Origin: Nematostella vectensis | Lineage: Eukaryota; Cnidaria; Anthozoa; Actiniaria; Edwardsiidae | Direction: 5' to 3' | Assembly (NCBI RefSeq): GCF_932526225.1 | Contig: NC_064034.1 | Coordinates: 14,582,887-14,646,886 of the forward strand | Length of the DNA stretch: 64,000 nt | Shown: in pieces, positions 53,005 through 64,000 of the stretch | Numbering within the stretch: position 1 is the first letter of the stretch | Layout: the number at the start of each line of letters is the position of its first letter | Notes under the pieces: model-generated | The model's input: the letters and a program-made list of their open reading frames with translations, nothing else | Told to the model about the DNA's origin: nothing | Database searches by the model: none | Made by a program: the position numbers and the translations under genes

Positions 53005-54130
53005 CTGAAGATAATGAGGAAAGGGGAAATAATAGGAGAGTGCTCAATCAAGTTGTTGCTATAGTGTTAAAGTTTTTATCAAAAATATAGTCCCAGTTTC
53101 TTTTTTCTCTCTCTATTGACTATTTTTATATGCAATTGATAATTATTTGCTGTTTTCCCCTCTGCACCCTGAATAAATTAAAATAGGTTAGGTTTGAAAT
53201 TAGACATTTTCATTTAGCACTAATCAGTAATATCAAGGATTTGTTTTTAATTTGCTTCCCAAGTCAATTTGTTCTCTTCCATTTGATTGCATTTTTAAAT
53301 TACAAAATTAAAATTTTGTAGTAGCATTAGCATGTGTGGATAAAATAAAAACAGCAGGCCACCATGCTAAAGGGTGGGTTCACCAATATGTAATGCATGA
53401 CTGAGGTATATTTGTGGATTTTAATTTCCTTGGTGATGGAGTATCACTAGTAAGTGGCACCTGAAGTGTATCTAACTATATCATTCTGTCTTTGGAATGC
53501 TGTTTCATCCATTATATGTTTCTTTGCAAGGGCAAAGCCAGTCAGAATGTAGCTAGTGCTAGTGTAGTAGCGTACATGAATGGAACTTCTATAAAAGGGT
53601 TTTTATTAGGGCAAGGTACTTACTTAATAAATTATATAAAGATAACAAACTTGTGCTTTTTCAATAATAAATCTATAAAGAAAACAGTTTTATATCAAAC
53701 CTAAAGGTAATAGGGAAAGGGAAAATGTTAGGAAAGTGCTCAGTCAAGCTATTATTGCATTTTTGTCATATATTTTTCTAAAGTAGATTCACATTTTTTC
53801 AAATAGAGTCACATTTCTCCCTTTCAACTCCCCATTGACTTTCTGTTTATTTGTTTATTTATTCCTCTCTACCCCAAACATAACTCAATGAACATGGTTT
53901 GTTTTTAAATTAAAGAAATTTCAGTAATTTAGTATTTTCCTCCATTGCATTCATTTTTGAGTAGCTAGTATGGGTGGATCCAGGGTTTCTAAAAACAACT
54001 GGCCAAAGGGTGGGTGCACTAATATGTATTAATTTCAACACATTCTTCTGAATAATCAGTTGCAGTACATGGAAACTACAGAATGGCATCTAAATCTTTG
54101 AAATGCTGTTACATCCTAAATATATTCTTT
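53005..54130. repeat. diverged duplication (about 700 bp)
   Basis: Parallel words in 53005-53500 and 53695-54125: GAGGAAAGGGGAAAT.. and AGGGAAAGGGAAAATG..; GTGCTCAATCAAG and GTGCTCAGTCAAG; AAAGGGTGGGTTCACCAATA and AAAGGGTGGGTGCACTAATA; TTTGGAATGCTGTTTCATCC and TTTGAAATGCTGTTACATCC. No coding signal. Confidence 0.6.
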
Positions 54131-54398
54131 ACAAGGTCGAAGATTGTTATTATGCTGTTTTGATAAAAAAAATATGCATAGTGGAACAAATAAGAATTGA
54201 CCATTAGACTCTCGAAAAACATTGTCATCAACTGAGGCACCTTGAACTTTGACAGCCTTTTTTACACCAGGTTTACTGCATATTTAATATTATTAAATGA
54301 GTGCTTGCTTGATCCATTTGGAGGGGCCAATACAATTCATAATTACATGGCAGTAAAAATTGCTTTTTTAATCTCATTAAAAACATTTTTTTATGCTG

Positions 54399-54449
54399 GC
54401 TCCGCTTTTAGGCAGTGCCTAAATCTATATATTAGCGGAGCCAGCGCGG
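54399..54449. mobile_element. 51-bp palindromic MITE remnant (copy 2)
   Basis: GCTGGCTCCGC at the left is exactly complementary to GCGGAGCCAGC at the right, around TTTTAGGCAGTGCCTAAATC. Copy 1 at 28931, copy 3 at 60919. Confidence 0.65.
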
Positions 54450-54654
54450 CAGCAGGCCGCGCGCGGAGCTACATAGGTAGAGAAATATGGTAAGCTATGC
54501 GACTTGGTTTTGTTGTCATCGCGTGGTTACACTGTAGTGTCTCAAACCAGCCAGCCAGTAATACAGCCGCGCAACTCTCAAGCCCCTCTCGGTTCTGACG
54601 CTTTAATGTGTTTTTAGTTCAAAAGCTTGAAAAAAGTATTTAATGAGAAAATAC

Positions 54655-55110
54655 GCAGATTCAAATGGGCTGAAGTCTTTGAGGAACTGGAGTACGAGCC
54701 GATAGTAAAATCTACCCGAGTGTTAGTGAATCCCGCCCGTGGCAGCAGCTAAAAAGAGGACTCAGAAAGGCTCTACACTATACCATTCTGTATTCATTCA
54801 CGTCTTATATCTATGTAAGGAGATCCTGAGAAGAAAGGGCCTTTAGATTGATGTCTGTTATCAGCTATAAAAATTATTCACTTGTGTCAACAAGTTTCTT
54901 GCTAGCAGAAAGTCGACACAACACAACCACAGGTGACAAACAGAAAGCACCAAAAAAAAATCACTGTCAAGTTGAGTTATAGACGATGATCTGTATTGGG
55001 AATATTGCAGTTTTTTTTTTTCTTTTATTGTTGTGCTTTTATAATCCTCGTTTGTTCGTGTTTTTTTTTTCATAACCAATCGCTCAAACTAAAACAACGT
55101 ACCTGCTTTA
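54655..55110. repeat. dispersed 5' region, copy 2
   Basis: See 43215-43660. Contains CAGCTATAAAAAT and lies about 270 bp upstream of the esterase-like pseudogene. Confidence 0.65.
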
Positions 55111-55383
55111 GTTTGACGTCAACAGTTAGTTTGAAATACATTATTTAGTTTGATTCTGCTGCTAAGCTTTTTTTTATTTTGATGTGGCAATACTTGGTTG
55201 TTTTAATTGAGTTATTAATCTTGTATTTAAATGCATTTTTAGTAGAAACTGCTAAGCCCTATTCTGTTGCGTTAAGTTATCTTTCTGCAATGTAATTGTG
55301 TAAACATGTTACAGTAGTCAGACACTTAAAATATTGCATAAATGTTAGTTGTGTAAGTTTTTACTACCTCAAATATTGCACAA

Positions 55384-56083
55384 ATGATAAAGAATAGGAT
55401 GACTCGCTTACGGTTAGGTTTTATAGCTATTATCGTCTCGACGATGTTTCTAACAACATTTGTTTTAAAAGGTTTGAATCCTAAACAAACAGATTTCATT
55501 CCTGAGCAGTATGCCCACTGGGTTGAATCAGAGGTAGAACCGACTGCAAAACCCTTCTGTCGGTATATATTGGAGTGCCTCTCACATGGTAAATGGAAAA
55601 AGAAGGCGTGGGTGACACCAGAACACGAACGAGATCGAGACAACAAAGACATTGCTCTTCGCGAGTTGCGAGATAAACCGGCAAAACTCTCGCCTCGATT
55701 TATTGCGGGTCAGAGTACGGTGCAAAAACTGGACCTACGTATAGATATGACCTTTCATCAGTTTGCGAGCCAGACAGTCCGACTACTTGCTGTAGCGAAT
55801 AAATAACCGGCCTGTGTGGTAACGGAACGAGCAACTGTAACTGCGAAGGGTGTACTGATTTCAGCGAAGTCATATCCGCCGAGTTGTACGACTGGGTTCC
55901 ACAGAACGAGGCGTGTGTAGTAAAAAAACTACTCAAGCGAAGAGGCTTGCAGAGTGGTTTACAAAAAAACTCGACGCTTTCTTCCTAGTCGGAGACTCAC
56001 AAATGCGGCATTTCAGTAATGCTCTTTTAATCCTTTTTACCAATGATCCAGAGCAGGGAACTGTATCCCCCAACTCCGGCTAG
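55384..56083 (+). pseudogene. PC-esterase-like type II membrane protein, 3'-truncated
   Basis: The first frame (55384-55806) starts MIKNRMTRLRLGFIAIIVST with a membrane anchor, then a luminal region (IPEQYAHWVESEVEPTAKPF, CRYILECLSHGKWKKKAWVT). After a frame change at about 55805 it reads GNGTSNCNCEGCTDFSEVIS and NEACVVKKLL; after another near 55955 it reads KKLDAFFLVGDSQMRHFSNA. GDSQMRH fits the GDS block of PC-esterase/SGNH domains as in NXPE and CASD1-like proteins, which O-acetylate or de-acetylate glycans. It ends at TAG about 56083, well before the catalytic Asp-x-x-His region, so the copy is dead. Confidence 0.5.
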
Positions 56084-56221
56084 ATAGCCAATCACCGACT
56101 AGTCACTTCAATTAAAGATTCGTCCGACCTCTGATATATAAACGGGCCCGCGACTTCATGTCACAATCCGCTAATCGAGCATACTTTACGAAGTCCTCAT
56201 TAGCAACCTAGCGAAAAACAA

Positions 56222-56253
56222 CTGACGAAGGTCTCTTCATTAAGAGTCCGAAA
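56222..56253 (+). ncRNA. hammerhead-ribozyme-like motif
   Basis: CTGACGA at 56222-56228, then a stem (GGTCTCTT..AAGAGTCC with a short loop) and GAAA at 56250-56253 followed by CCGGTC. CUGANGA-stem II-GAAA is the core of hammerhead ribozymes, as carried by Penelope-like elements. Stems I and III were not established, so this is only a candidate. Confidence 0.3.
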
Positions 56254-59200
56254 CCGGTCTTGTAAACGCTATAACCGCCCGCCGATTTTTCATCAAACGA
56301 TGACATCGGAAGGCACCTTAGACGAGATGAGCGAGCCCTCTCTCAGAAAAAGCCAGATTTAGCCTAAGTGCACTTTGAATTCTACGAGTTACAGTGGCGA
56401 TTCTCGGCAGCCTCAAATCTTCCTGTTTGATTTTAAGAAATCTATTAAAACAGGAGTGAGCTGTACTGCAGATATGTCCTAAATAACTCTAAGAAACTTT
56501 ACATGCACAAAGAAAGCGCTTATGTCAGGTCGAGCAACGCTCCCATAGACGTGAAACATTAAAGAACGACAAATTCCACCACAAAGACATATAATATGTC
56601 ACCTAAGGTTTTTGTCACCTCATAAACCACGTCTAGCGTATATCGTCCTCCGTAGATCCATTTCTGCGGCATATAACGCTCAAGCAAAAGTGTAATCTCA
56701 AAGACACTACGCACTTTATTTACTTCATCAGAAGTCTATAAAAGGGCGAAAGATTCATTGATTTAAAGATCTTTGATGTCCATAGCTTACTGAAACTTTT
56801 CAGTACACGCATTCTCTCCTCTTGCCACCCTCTTAGTTATAAGAAGGGTTTGTGTCTAGGGAGATGGCCTAGGTCCGTTGAGAACAAATTCCTCACTTGC
56901 CACCTTCTAAGCCGAAATCCGCAACTTATTCTAGATACGGTTACGCGATTTCACAACATACATAACGGCGAGTGTTGAATTCACGGACAGGCAAAATGCG
57001 TTTTGAGGCAAACATGGCATCTAATAAACGAATCTAAACATTTTGTCATGAGGTTCCACCCGGCTAAACAGAATCTTTTGAAGATTCTTATAAAAAACTG
57101 GCAACTTATCACGGATCTCAGCCTCATACGGCTAGAATCTTTAATGAACCTATAGTCTGTTATAGAAAGGAGAAACCGCTTATAGACTTTTAAGTCAGAG
57201 CCACAATCTCCCATAAAGGACTAGGTATCAAAGCAGATTTATTTACAATTGTGGCGGGTGTGGCTGTTGGCAATATTACACAACTTAAAAATGGGGACCG
57301 CAAAGCACTGTTGGAAAGCTTGGATACCCCTGACTAGGTGCAGCTGTGTTTGACTTTGACGGGCTGTATAAAACTCAGAATAGGGGGGGAGGTATCTGTT
57401 TTCAGTCTGTTTTTTTGTAAATTCAGGTAAAAAAAAGCCAGGAGTCAATGGGTTAAATCTTTCAGAAAAACTCTTGTGGTTAAGATTATGCTGCCACTCA
57501 AACAGTCTATTATTTTCCTGTAATAATAACAGTCTGTTATTTCGCTGCAATAGATATAATTATATGAAATGAAAAGGAAAATATCCTGAAGTTTTTCTTT
57601 TATCTGCTACATTTTTAAATGTGTTTTGCTACTCAAAAAGCTTGATTGTTAACTTTTGTTTACTGTAAAATATCTTAGTTTACACAACTCCCTATTATAA
57701 TTATCATTTTTTCACTTAATTATTATTGAAGTTTATTAACTGCAAACATGCTACTCTTACTATTAAATATTAACTGCAGGTATTGGCCTGCCAAAATATA
57801 GTGTATTAGAAGCACCTCTGAATGGTGTCAACATTTTTCTTTTAAAGTCTGTATTTGTTCCTAACTGTTGAAACAGTCCACAAGATCCAGCAGGATAGAA
57901 GTTGTCAAGTGGTTTTCTTCCTGAACTTATTTGGCCCATTTTGTGTACATTCATTTTTGCATGGTGTTAACACAACATTTTTTTGGTGCAAGGCCAGATT
58001 TTTCTCTTCACGGACTGAAGCAGGACACCAACAAATCAAAGCTTTTAAATCCTGGTTATCAAAGTCATAGTATGAAAGCTATTGACTTTTGCCTAGATTC
58101 TCAACATCTTATCAAACCAGGAAAATAGACACAAACTGGGTATTTTGAAGCTAAGTCAAGGGAGTTTGTAGCTATATAGGGTGAATCATAATCATCGCAC
58201 AATTGGCACAATGATAAAGAACCATTCAGCAACTAAAGGAAACGGATCACAATCCATAGATCCCATGTCTATATACAAAAAAAAGGTTAGGTAAGTCTGA
58301 GAAAAAATCTTATAATATTTGATAAGGGGCCCAAGCACCAGGAGTCCATTTCCCCAATTGATCCACAATATTTCAAGAGCCTGAAACTGTTTGAGTGACA
58401 CCATCATCTTTCCATCAATAACTCTTTTGAAATATTTTACAAGGGCCATTACTATAATGATGGCAAGTCTTATTACAGGCCAGGATGACAGATATGCATG
58501 CTTTAAATGCACTCCTGGCTTTTTTTGCAATGATTTGAAATGTTATTATGATTTCTGGACAGCCAAGAGGTCAGTCAAAAGAAAGTCAAATTTGAACAAA
58601 TTTAGATACCGCAAGTATGTAATACTTTAATTATTCATAACAGATTATAAGTTAAATGAGTAAGTAGCAAGTATCAATTTTTTAATTAAGCTTAAAAATG
58701 GAAACAAAATTTACAAAAAAAAAACACAAAAGTAATGCCTTTTATGTTAGTATACTTTTACATGTTTTTTTTACAATTTCTTACCAGATCAGGGCAAGTT
58801 GAGTCCGTGGCAGGTCATGAGTGTTGGTATTTATGCGCATCATGACTAAATTCTTTCTTATACAAACACAATTACTTACAGTTTTGAAGAGCTGGTTTAA
58901 AATAAATGTAAAACAAAAAACAAGACATAAACTTCCGTATGTTACTTCTTACACTATTGTTAGTTAACTAGCAGTATCCAACTCCTTATGAATGATAATA
59001 TGGCCTCTCAGCGAGAAAATTTCGAGATCGAAACAAATGATCACTTATTTCCGAATTTATTGCTTTGCAAGAGCAAGAAAAAATGTCCTCGTAACAAAGT
59101 TTGAGTCCACTTATTGATAAATAATTAGTCCAAGGCTAGTGAGAAAATGTTTTTCTATCTGTGGCTAAAAGGCTTCAGAAATTAGGAGGCATATGACGAT

Positions 59201-59280
59201 GTAGGAAGACTTTGAAAAGCAAGCGTCGTTTCCCCCTTCTCGACCGCCATTTTTCCTTGAGACAAAGTCAAATTTTTCCG
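56254..59280. other. intergenic, no gene recognised
   Basis: Largely AT-rich. 57243-58660 holds several medium open frames on both strands (for example 58192-58530 minus, hydrophobic) without domains or splice support. A possible leftover of a Penelope-like element could adjoin 56254, but no RT is seen. Confidence 0.4.
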
Positions 59281-59284
59281 CCTG

Positions 59285-59390
59285 TTATCTGATTGGCTAA
59301 TCCGTGCGTCTAAAAATAGCCTGATCCTATGAAACGCCGTGACACTTATATAATACAGATGATTACCCTTACTTATGAGCCCCTGAATAG
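59285..59390. mobile_element. right end of the hairpin MITE family
   Basis: CTGATTGGCTAATCCGTGCG, TCTAAAAATAGCCTGATCCT, GAAACGCCGTGACACTTATA and TACTTATGAGCCCCTGAA match the right half of 30546-30970. Confidence 0.7.
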
Positions 59391-59539
59391 ATACATTAAT
59401 GTCTATTCAGAGCCTAAAAAAATAGTTCTTATTTAGTTACATTTTTGTGTCTACACAATATCTGCTAAAATTCATTTTATTTCTTTTATTTAATGCTCTC
59501 TACTCTAGTAGCATAGGCCTTGTGCATATCTTTATTTAC

Positions 59540-59845
59540 AAAGACCAGGGAGTGAGAGTAGGGAAAACCTACAGTTTGTGTGAGTAGAGAAAACTTACAG
59601 TATGCGTGAGCAGGAAACACTTTCAATACGTATGAGCACAAAACACCTATAGTATGTGTGAGCAAGTAACACTTATAGTATGTGTGAGTGGGGAACACAC
59701 TTATATGTGTGAGCAGGGAACACTTATAGTATGTGTGTGCAGGGAAAGCTTATTGTAAGTGTGAGCAGGGAACACTTATCTTATAGTATGTGTGTGCAGG
59801 AAAAAAAATTTTAATATTTGTGAGCAGGGAACACTTATACAGGGG
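59540..59845. repeat. 26-bp minisatellite (GTGTGAGCAGGGAACACTTA)
   Basis: About ten diverging copies of GTGTGAGCAGGGAACACTTA plus TAGTAT. A stray copy of CTTATAGTATGTGTGA lies near 60002. Confidence 0.85.
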
Positions 59846-60918
59846 TTTCAGGTTAACAGTGGTCCATAAGTAGGGATGGAAGTTGTTTTATTTTATTAGT
59901 TCAAATAAAACTTGAATTGACTTTTTGTTTAAAAAGTAGCTAGTGCTTGGAAAATTCTAGCTGGCTGTTCTGCAGGCCTCAGTGCCTTAATGAAACACCT
60001 GCTTATAGTATGTGTGACTTTTTTGAAGCCCATCCCCCTCCTGAATGAATGCTGCTGTCTAAACTGTGATTTCTCTATTCTTATCTTATGTTTTAGTAAC
60101 ATTTATGACAGCAAATCTTTAGTGGTTAAAAACTTTGTCTTGGATTTTTTTAAAGGTAAAAATTTTCTATACTATATGCTGCAAGAGTGGAGTAGGATAT
60201 AAGGATGGTGTATTAAAATGTTTGTATTTACAAAAATCTGTAGTTGCATTTTCTATTAATTTGGTACTTAAACTTAGTAAAAGTGTTTAAAGAGGGACTG
60301 GAAATGTTCATCATGGGTTTTTTGGGCATGAAATGTTGGGCTCCCTTGCAGCAAAGATCTCCTGAAATCTCTTGGTCTTCAAAGCTACACTCAATGAAAG
60401 GACTATGTAAAATGCCAGGTACATTTATGAGTCCCGATTATTTTATGTAGAAATGTAGCAAATAAGGAAATATCTGTTCAGTATCAGTTGTTTATCAAAT
60501 GCAGCTAACACACTTAAAGCTTGTAACCTCCTCTTTGCTATTGGTAGATAATATCATATTTATCATTATATAAATAATACTAATATCACCAATATTTTTG
60601 GGGTTAGCTGCAAAAGAAGTGGATTGGGAGAGGGAGGTCTAGCATTTCATTACACTGGGGGAAAAAATAAGATCAAATATAGGATCAAGCATTTCATTAC
60701 GGTGGGGAAATAAATAAGATCAAATAAAATATAGCCCGGACTATGCATTTTTAACAAGTTGTATGTATGCAAGGCGGGTGGGAAGGATATATAAAGCATA
60801 CAAAGGTTAAGTTTAATATTATGCATCTTTTTATTCTAAAATAATGGAAAACTCTAATCTTCAGGGGGGTCATACCCTTATCTGCCCAAGGATTCTCATA
60901 TGAAAATATTGTGATAAA
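59846..60918. other. no gene recognised
   Basis: AT-rich, with a doubled GCATTTCATTAC..GGGGAAA word at 60644 and 60690. Confidence 0.4.
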
Positions 60919-60958
60919 GCTGGCTCCGCTTTTAGGCAGTGCCTAAATCTATATATTT
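60919..60958. mobile_element. MITE end (copy 3)
   Basis: GCTGGCTCCGCTTTTAGGCA then GTGCCTAAATCTATATATTT; the opposite end is missing. Confidence 0.55.
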
Positions 60959-61163
60959 AGTAAAACTCATAACAAACACCGAACGTGTAACGCACACGGG
61001 AAGTAGGTCCCTGAAGTACATTAGACTAAGGATATCGTAGATATTCCAAGTGATTAAAGCAAAGCGGCTTACATTAGTGATTTCTTTGACGTCATATATA
61101 TTCGTTTGTTGTTTATAACAAGTTAAGGGAAAACAAACAAAACAAAAGTCGACAGATTCCAAC

Positions 61164-61195
61164 GTTTCGGACTTTACTTGCATTCCTTCATCGAG
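61164..61195 (-). ncRNA. hammerhead-like motif, weak
   Basis: On the minus strand: GATGAAGGAATGCAAGTAAA then GTCCGAAACG. The GA and GAAA parts fit but the leading CU does not, and stem II is short. Probably a decayed Penelope-type motif. Confidence 0.2.
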
Positions 61196-61199
61196 CGGG

Positions 61200-61525
61200 T
61201 ACTAAAGGTAACAGGTAATTTCGCCCACGTTGTTGTATCGCTCACGTATATCGCGCTGCTTTAGAAAAATCAAAACTAATGAAATACTCATGACGAGACG
61301 CAAACGACTTTAACTGTAAGTACCCCCAAAGGAATGTGTGTATGGTATATCCATAAAACAAAAAAGAAAAGAATCGGTACATATCATAACTTTTAGAACA
61401 TATTAGAACCCCTTTAGTACCGAATTGCGGTGGTTTCACCCAAGTTGTTGTATCGCCCACGTCTTTAAGAGTAGTTTCGCCCACGCATCAAGAGTTGCTT
61501 CGCCCACGCATCAAGATAATGTTCA
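61200..61525. repeat. TTCGCCCACG repeats
   Basis: TTTCGCCCACGTTGTTGTATCG near 61218 and 61438, then TTCGCCCACGCATCAAGA twice in tandem (61478, 61500). About 22-24 bp period at the right. Confidence 0.6.
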
Positions 61526-61725
61526 CAGTTTTTACATTACATTAGAGTATCATAATCCCGTGAAATACACCTTAGCGTATTTATCACTTGTACACTCGTA
61601 TCATTGTTTTCTTTTGGCCTGGCTAGACTACTACACTAGACTAACACCTCGTGTTGCACCGAATCTTTGAGGATACAGACCCAGTGGTATTGATACAATT
61701 ATTTTCTAAAATGTCTCTGTTTATT

Positions 61726-61905
61726 ACACTTTACGCGATCTTTACGCAGAATGTAAAGATGCGTAAATTGTTATCACCCTTAACGCCATTTTTACGCAGA
61801 ACGTAAATATACGTGAATGTTTATCACCCTTTACGCGGAACGTAAAGAAGCGTAAATGTAGGTCAGCCTACACGCACATTTACACACATGCATAAAGGTG
61901 CGTAA
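61726..61905. repeat. tandem array of TTTACGC..GCGTAAA hairpins
   Basis: Four units of about 45-55 bp, each with TTTACGC, ACGTAAA or ATGTAAA and GCGTAAA words, and TTATCACCC as spacer. Each unit can fold on itself. Confidence 0.65.
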
Positions 61906-62078
61906 ATATGGATTTTCGTGCTGTGTTATCCCTTTTGCACCGGTTACCGTCATTTGTACTCTCCGACTTATCGTCTTCCCCATCAGCCTCCGACTCATCG
62001 TCTATGCATTTGATGAACTCCCCTTATCCACTTCCAATATCATTCATCCAATATCATCATTCCAAGCAGGGCCGGAAA

Positions 62079-62327
62079 CAGGGGGGTCGGATTGGGTGGA
62101 TATCCACCCCCTCTTTTTAAGTTAAAAAGAAAGTCGAAAGAAAATAAATATCTGTGAGACGGAAGGTACTCTCCATGTGCCTTCGCCTGCTTTGCTGACG
62201 CGACAAATCCAATTAAGCGTGAAGTATTGTTAAGTCTATGTGACCTACCAAGAACCACTGGATCAGTTATAAGCCGTCTATCCGGCCATTATCCACCCCT
62301 TATTTTAAAATCCTGGATCCGCCCCTG
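62079..62327. mobile_element. MITE-like element
   Basis: Left CAGGGGGGTCGGATTGGGTGG; right complementary to CAGGGGCGGATCCAGGATTT. GGTGGATATCCACC near the left end is a perfect palindrome. About 249 bp, non-coding. Confidence 0.5.
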
Positions 62328-62642
62328 ACGCTTCATCCTCCTACTTTACCTCCTTTGAAAGGCCACTTTCACTTTCTGGCCCTTCGCTCCTAGCGTTCGC
62401 TACAGTCCTCCGTGCAAAGGAAATGGCATCGACTTGATCTCCCTTTAATATCCACTTCTAGCAGTTGAGCTTCTCGTTCTCTATGTATAGATCAAGGACC
62501 GACACCTTTAGCTTCTTGTGCTTGCCCTCTCTATTGGGTTGTACCCAGTTATAGTTATCATACTTTTTCAACTTTTTCAACTTTTTATTCGTCTCTCAGC
62601 CTTCTCCTTGACTCTTTACTCTTTCTTTTCTTGAACACATAC

Positions 62643-62840
62643 AGGCGCGTACCCAAGATTTGCTGAAGGGGGGCTGCGTATTCATATGGAAAAAGCATAG
62701 TATTTGAAGAATGGCTGGAGAGGGCCGCGCAGTCATGGTCTAGTATGAAAAAAGCATAGTATTTGAAGATTTCTTAATAAGAAATAACCCACTTTTCTCC
62801 CCTAAAGGGAGGGGGATGCGCGCACCCCGTGTACGCGCCT
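62643..62840. mobile_element. MITE-like element with AGGCGCGTAC ends
   Basis: AGGCGCGTAC at 62643-62652 and GTACGCGCCT at 62831-62840 are exact inverted repeats. Inside, AAAAAGCATAGTATTTGAAGA occurs twice. Confidence 0.65.
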
Positions 62841-63257
62841 ATCATGGGCCTTTAAATGACGATGGTGATGAAGAAAAAAGTCACCTAACCCTCGGCCATT
62901 GTGACTCATCAGAGTCACCGGAGAAAATTGGACCATATTGTAATAAATCCTACTCCATGCCCATTTATCTGACTATGAGTTTTAGAATATGATGTAATTA
63001 TATTATATAATATATATGAAGTAATTAAAGATGTTAATTGCACAACGGCCAGTCAATGGTTGACTCGCAAAGTAACACAACTATGTAGATTAATGAGTTC
63101 CATGTTGGGGTTTATGTGATGGAGCAAAGAAATATTCAACAAAAAATATTTGTTCAAAAAAATTTGGACCCTCCCCTAAGAGATGTGAAAAAAATTTGGA
63201 CCCTCCCGCAAAAAAATCAGAGCTCCCCCCTTCCATCCCGCTAAATAATGACACGTC

Positions 63258-63972
63258 CCTTATGGATGCGTTTGTATAAGTCTGCTATGCACGATTCACC
63301 TGTTCACAAAACACACACAAGAGAATAAAAGCCCACTGGAAATTACCTCTATTCCTTTGTCTTTTTTTGTATCTAAGTCCGTGTAATCTTTATCATTGTA
63401 GGAATGCGACAGAGGCGTTTTCATTGCATACTGTTTAAATTTCATAGTGACTAAGTCGGCAACGGCTTTTTTCCTTTGTATCGCCAGCCAAGCGGAATAA
63501 AAAAAGAGGCCTCTGCTAGCAGGGTAATGATGAATGTGTGATCAAGCTGAACATGAATAGAGTAATTGGATGGAATCATTGGGGTTGGATTGCAGTGTTC
63601 TAGCCATCACGTATAATTATGAAACCCTGGTTCCAGGATCTCCTTCCTTCTCTTCCTTCATAGCATGAAACTCGCCAGTGCGCCAGGAACAATACGATTA
63701 TTGTATAGAGTTTTTTTTCCTGCAGTTGCCGTCGAGGATGTTTAAATTCCCTGGCAGTTATGGATGCGTTTGTATAAGTCTGCTATGCACGATTCACTGA
63801 TTTACAAAACAAACACAAGATAATAAAAACCCACTGGAAATAACTTCCATTCCTTTTTCTGTTTTTTTTTGTATCTTAGTTTGTTAGTGCGAGTTGCATG
63901 GCAATGTAATCCTCATCATTGCGGGAAGAAGACAGAGGCGTGTTTAAATTTCATAGTGACTAAGTCGGCATC
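63258..63972. repeat. direct repeat pair, about 210 bp (63258-63466 and 63757-63972)
   Basis: Both start TTATGGATGCGTTTGTATAA and continue GTCTGCTATGCACGATTCAC, with AATAAAA..CCCACTGGAAAT and end AATTTCATAGTGACTAAGTC. Spacer of about 290 bp. It may be terminal repeats of a small element or a segmental duplication. Confidence 0.7.
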
Positions 63973-64000
63973 ATGCCAGCATAGCCAGCATGTTTTTTCC

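Noticed and set aside
58192-58630. Hydrophobic minus-strand frame and overlapping plus-strand Cys-containing frame
   Set aside because: No family pattern, splice signal or neighbour supports either.

Overview
The window looks like an accessory, repeat-rich stretch of a cnidarian genome, most likely an anthozoan (coral or sea anemone). This is an inference from three things: the mix of DIRS-type, Gypsy, CR1/L2-like and palindromic repeats, the intron-containing host gene, and virus-like element genes of a kind I associate with cnidarian genomes. No database was searched. Family names rest on motifs visible in the sequence and on recalled families.

Left end (1 to about 9,260): a GC-rich, gene-dense block that reads as a decaying endogenous DNA virus of the Maverick/Polinton or Polinton-like-virus kind. 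It holds an SF1 helicase C-terminus fused to an HNH-like zinc domain, an rve integrase, an A32/FtsK-type packaging ATPase, a capsid-like fragment, a second capsid-like protein, a 512-residue conserved protein and several small membrane proteins. Most genes carry one in-frame stop or one frameshift, so inactivation seems fairly recent. No DNA polymerase B is visible; the left end is cut by the window edge.

9,260 to 15,400: AT-rich host DNA with a mucin-like first exon (minus strand), small exon candidates, duplicated segments and a DIRS-type retroelement (RT/RNase H plus tyrosine recombinase).

15,400 to 18,470: a second, AT-richer relic of the same broad element family. It has a collagen-like fibre gene, a large virion-like protein, a glycine-rich membrane protein homologous to the one at 8,420-9,103, and a minus-strand VLTF3-like late transcription factor.

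18,860 to 31,560: tandem repeats, a glycosyltransferase-like pseudogene, a 107-bp minisatellite, a 4.5-kb unit bounded by long inverted repeats with a nuclease-like transposon protein, truncated non-LTR elements, and a satellite rich in TGACGTCA palindromes carrying a composite inverted-repeat insertion.

31,780 to 38,587: a plus-strand host gene of the DUF229 (alkaline-phosphatase/sulfatase-fold) family with a type II membrane anchor, several introns, one frameshift, and a 65-bp exact duplication where its catalytic core should be.

38,588 to 64,000: a second DIRS-type relic, a complete but decayed Gypsy element with 152-bp LTRs, a nearly full-length CR1/L2-like LINE (minus strand), a PC-esterase-like pseudogene behind a dispersed 5' region, hammerhead-like motifs, minisatellites and several MITE-like hairpins. 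No rRNA, tRNA or CRISPR array was found.
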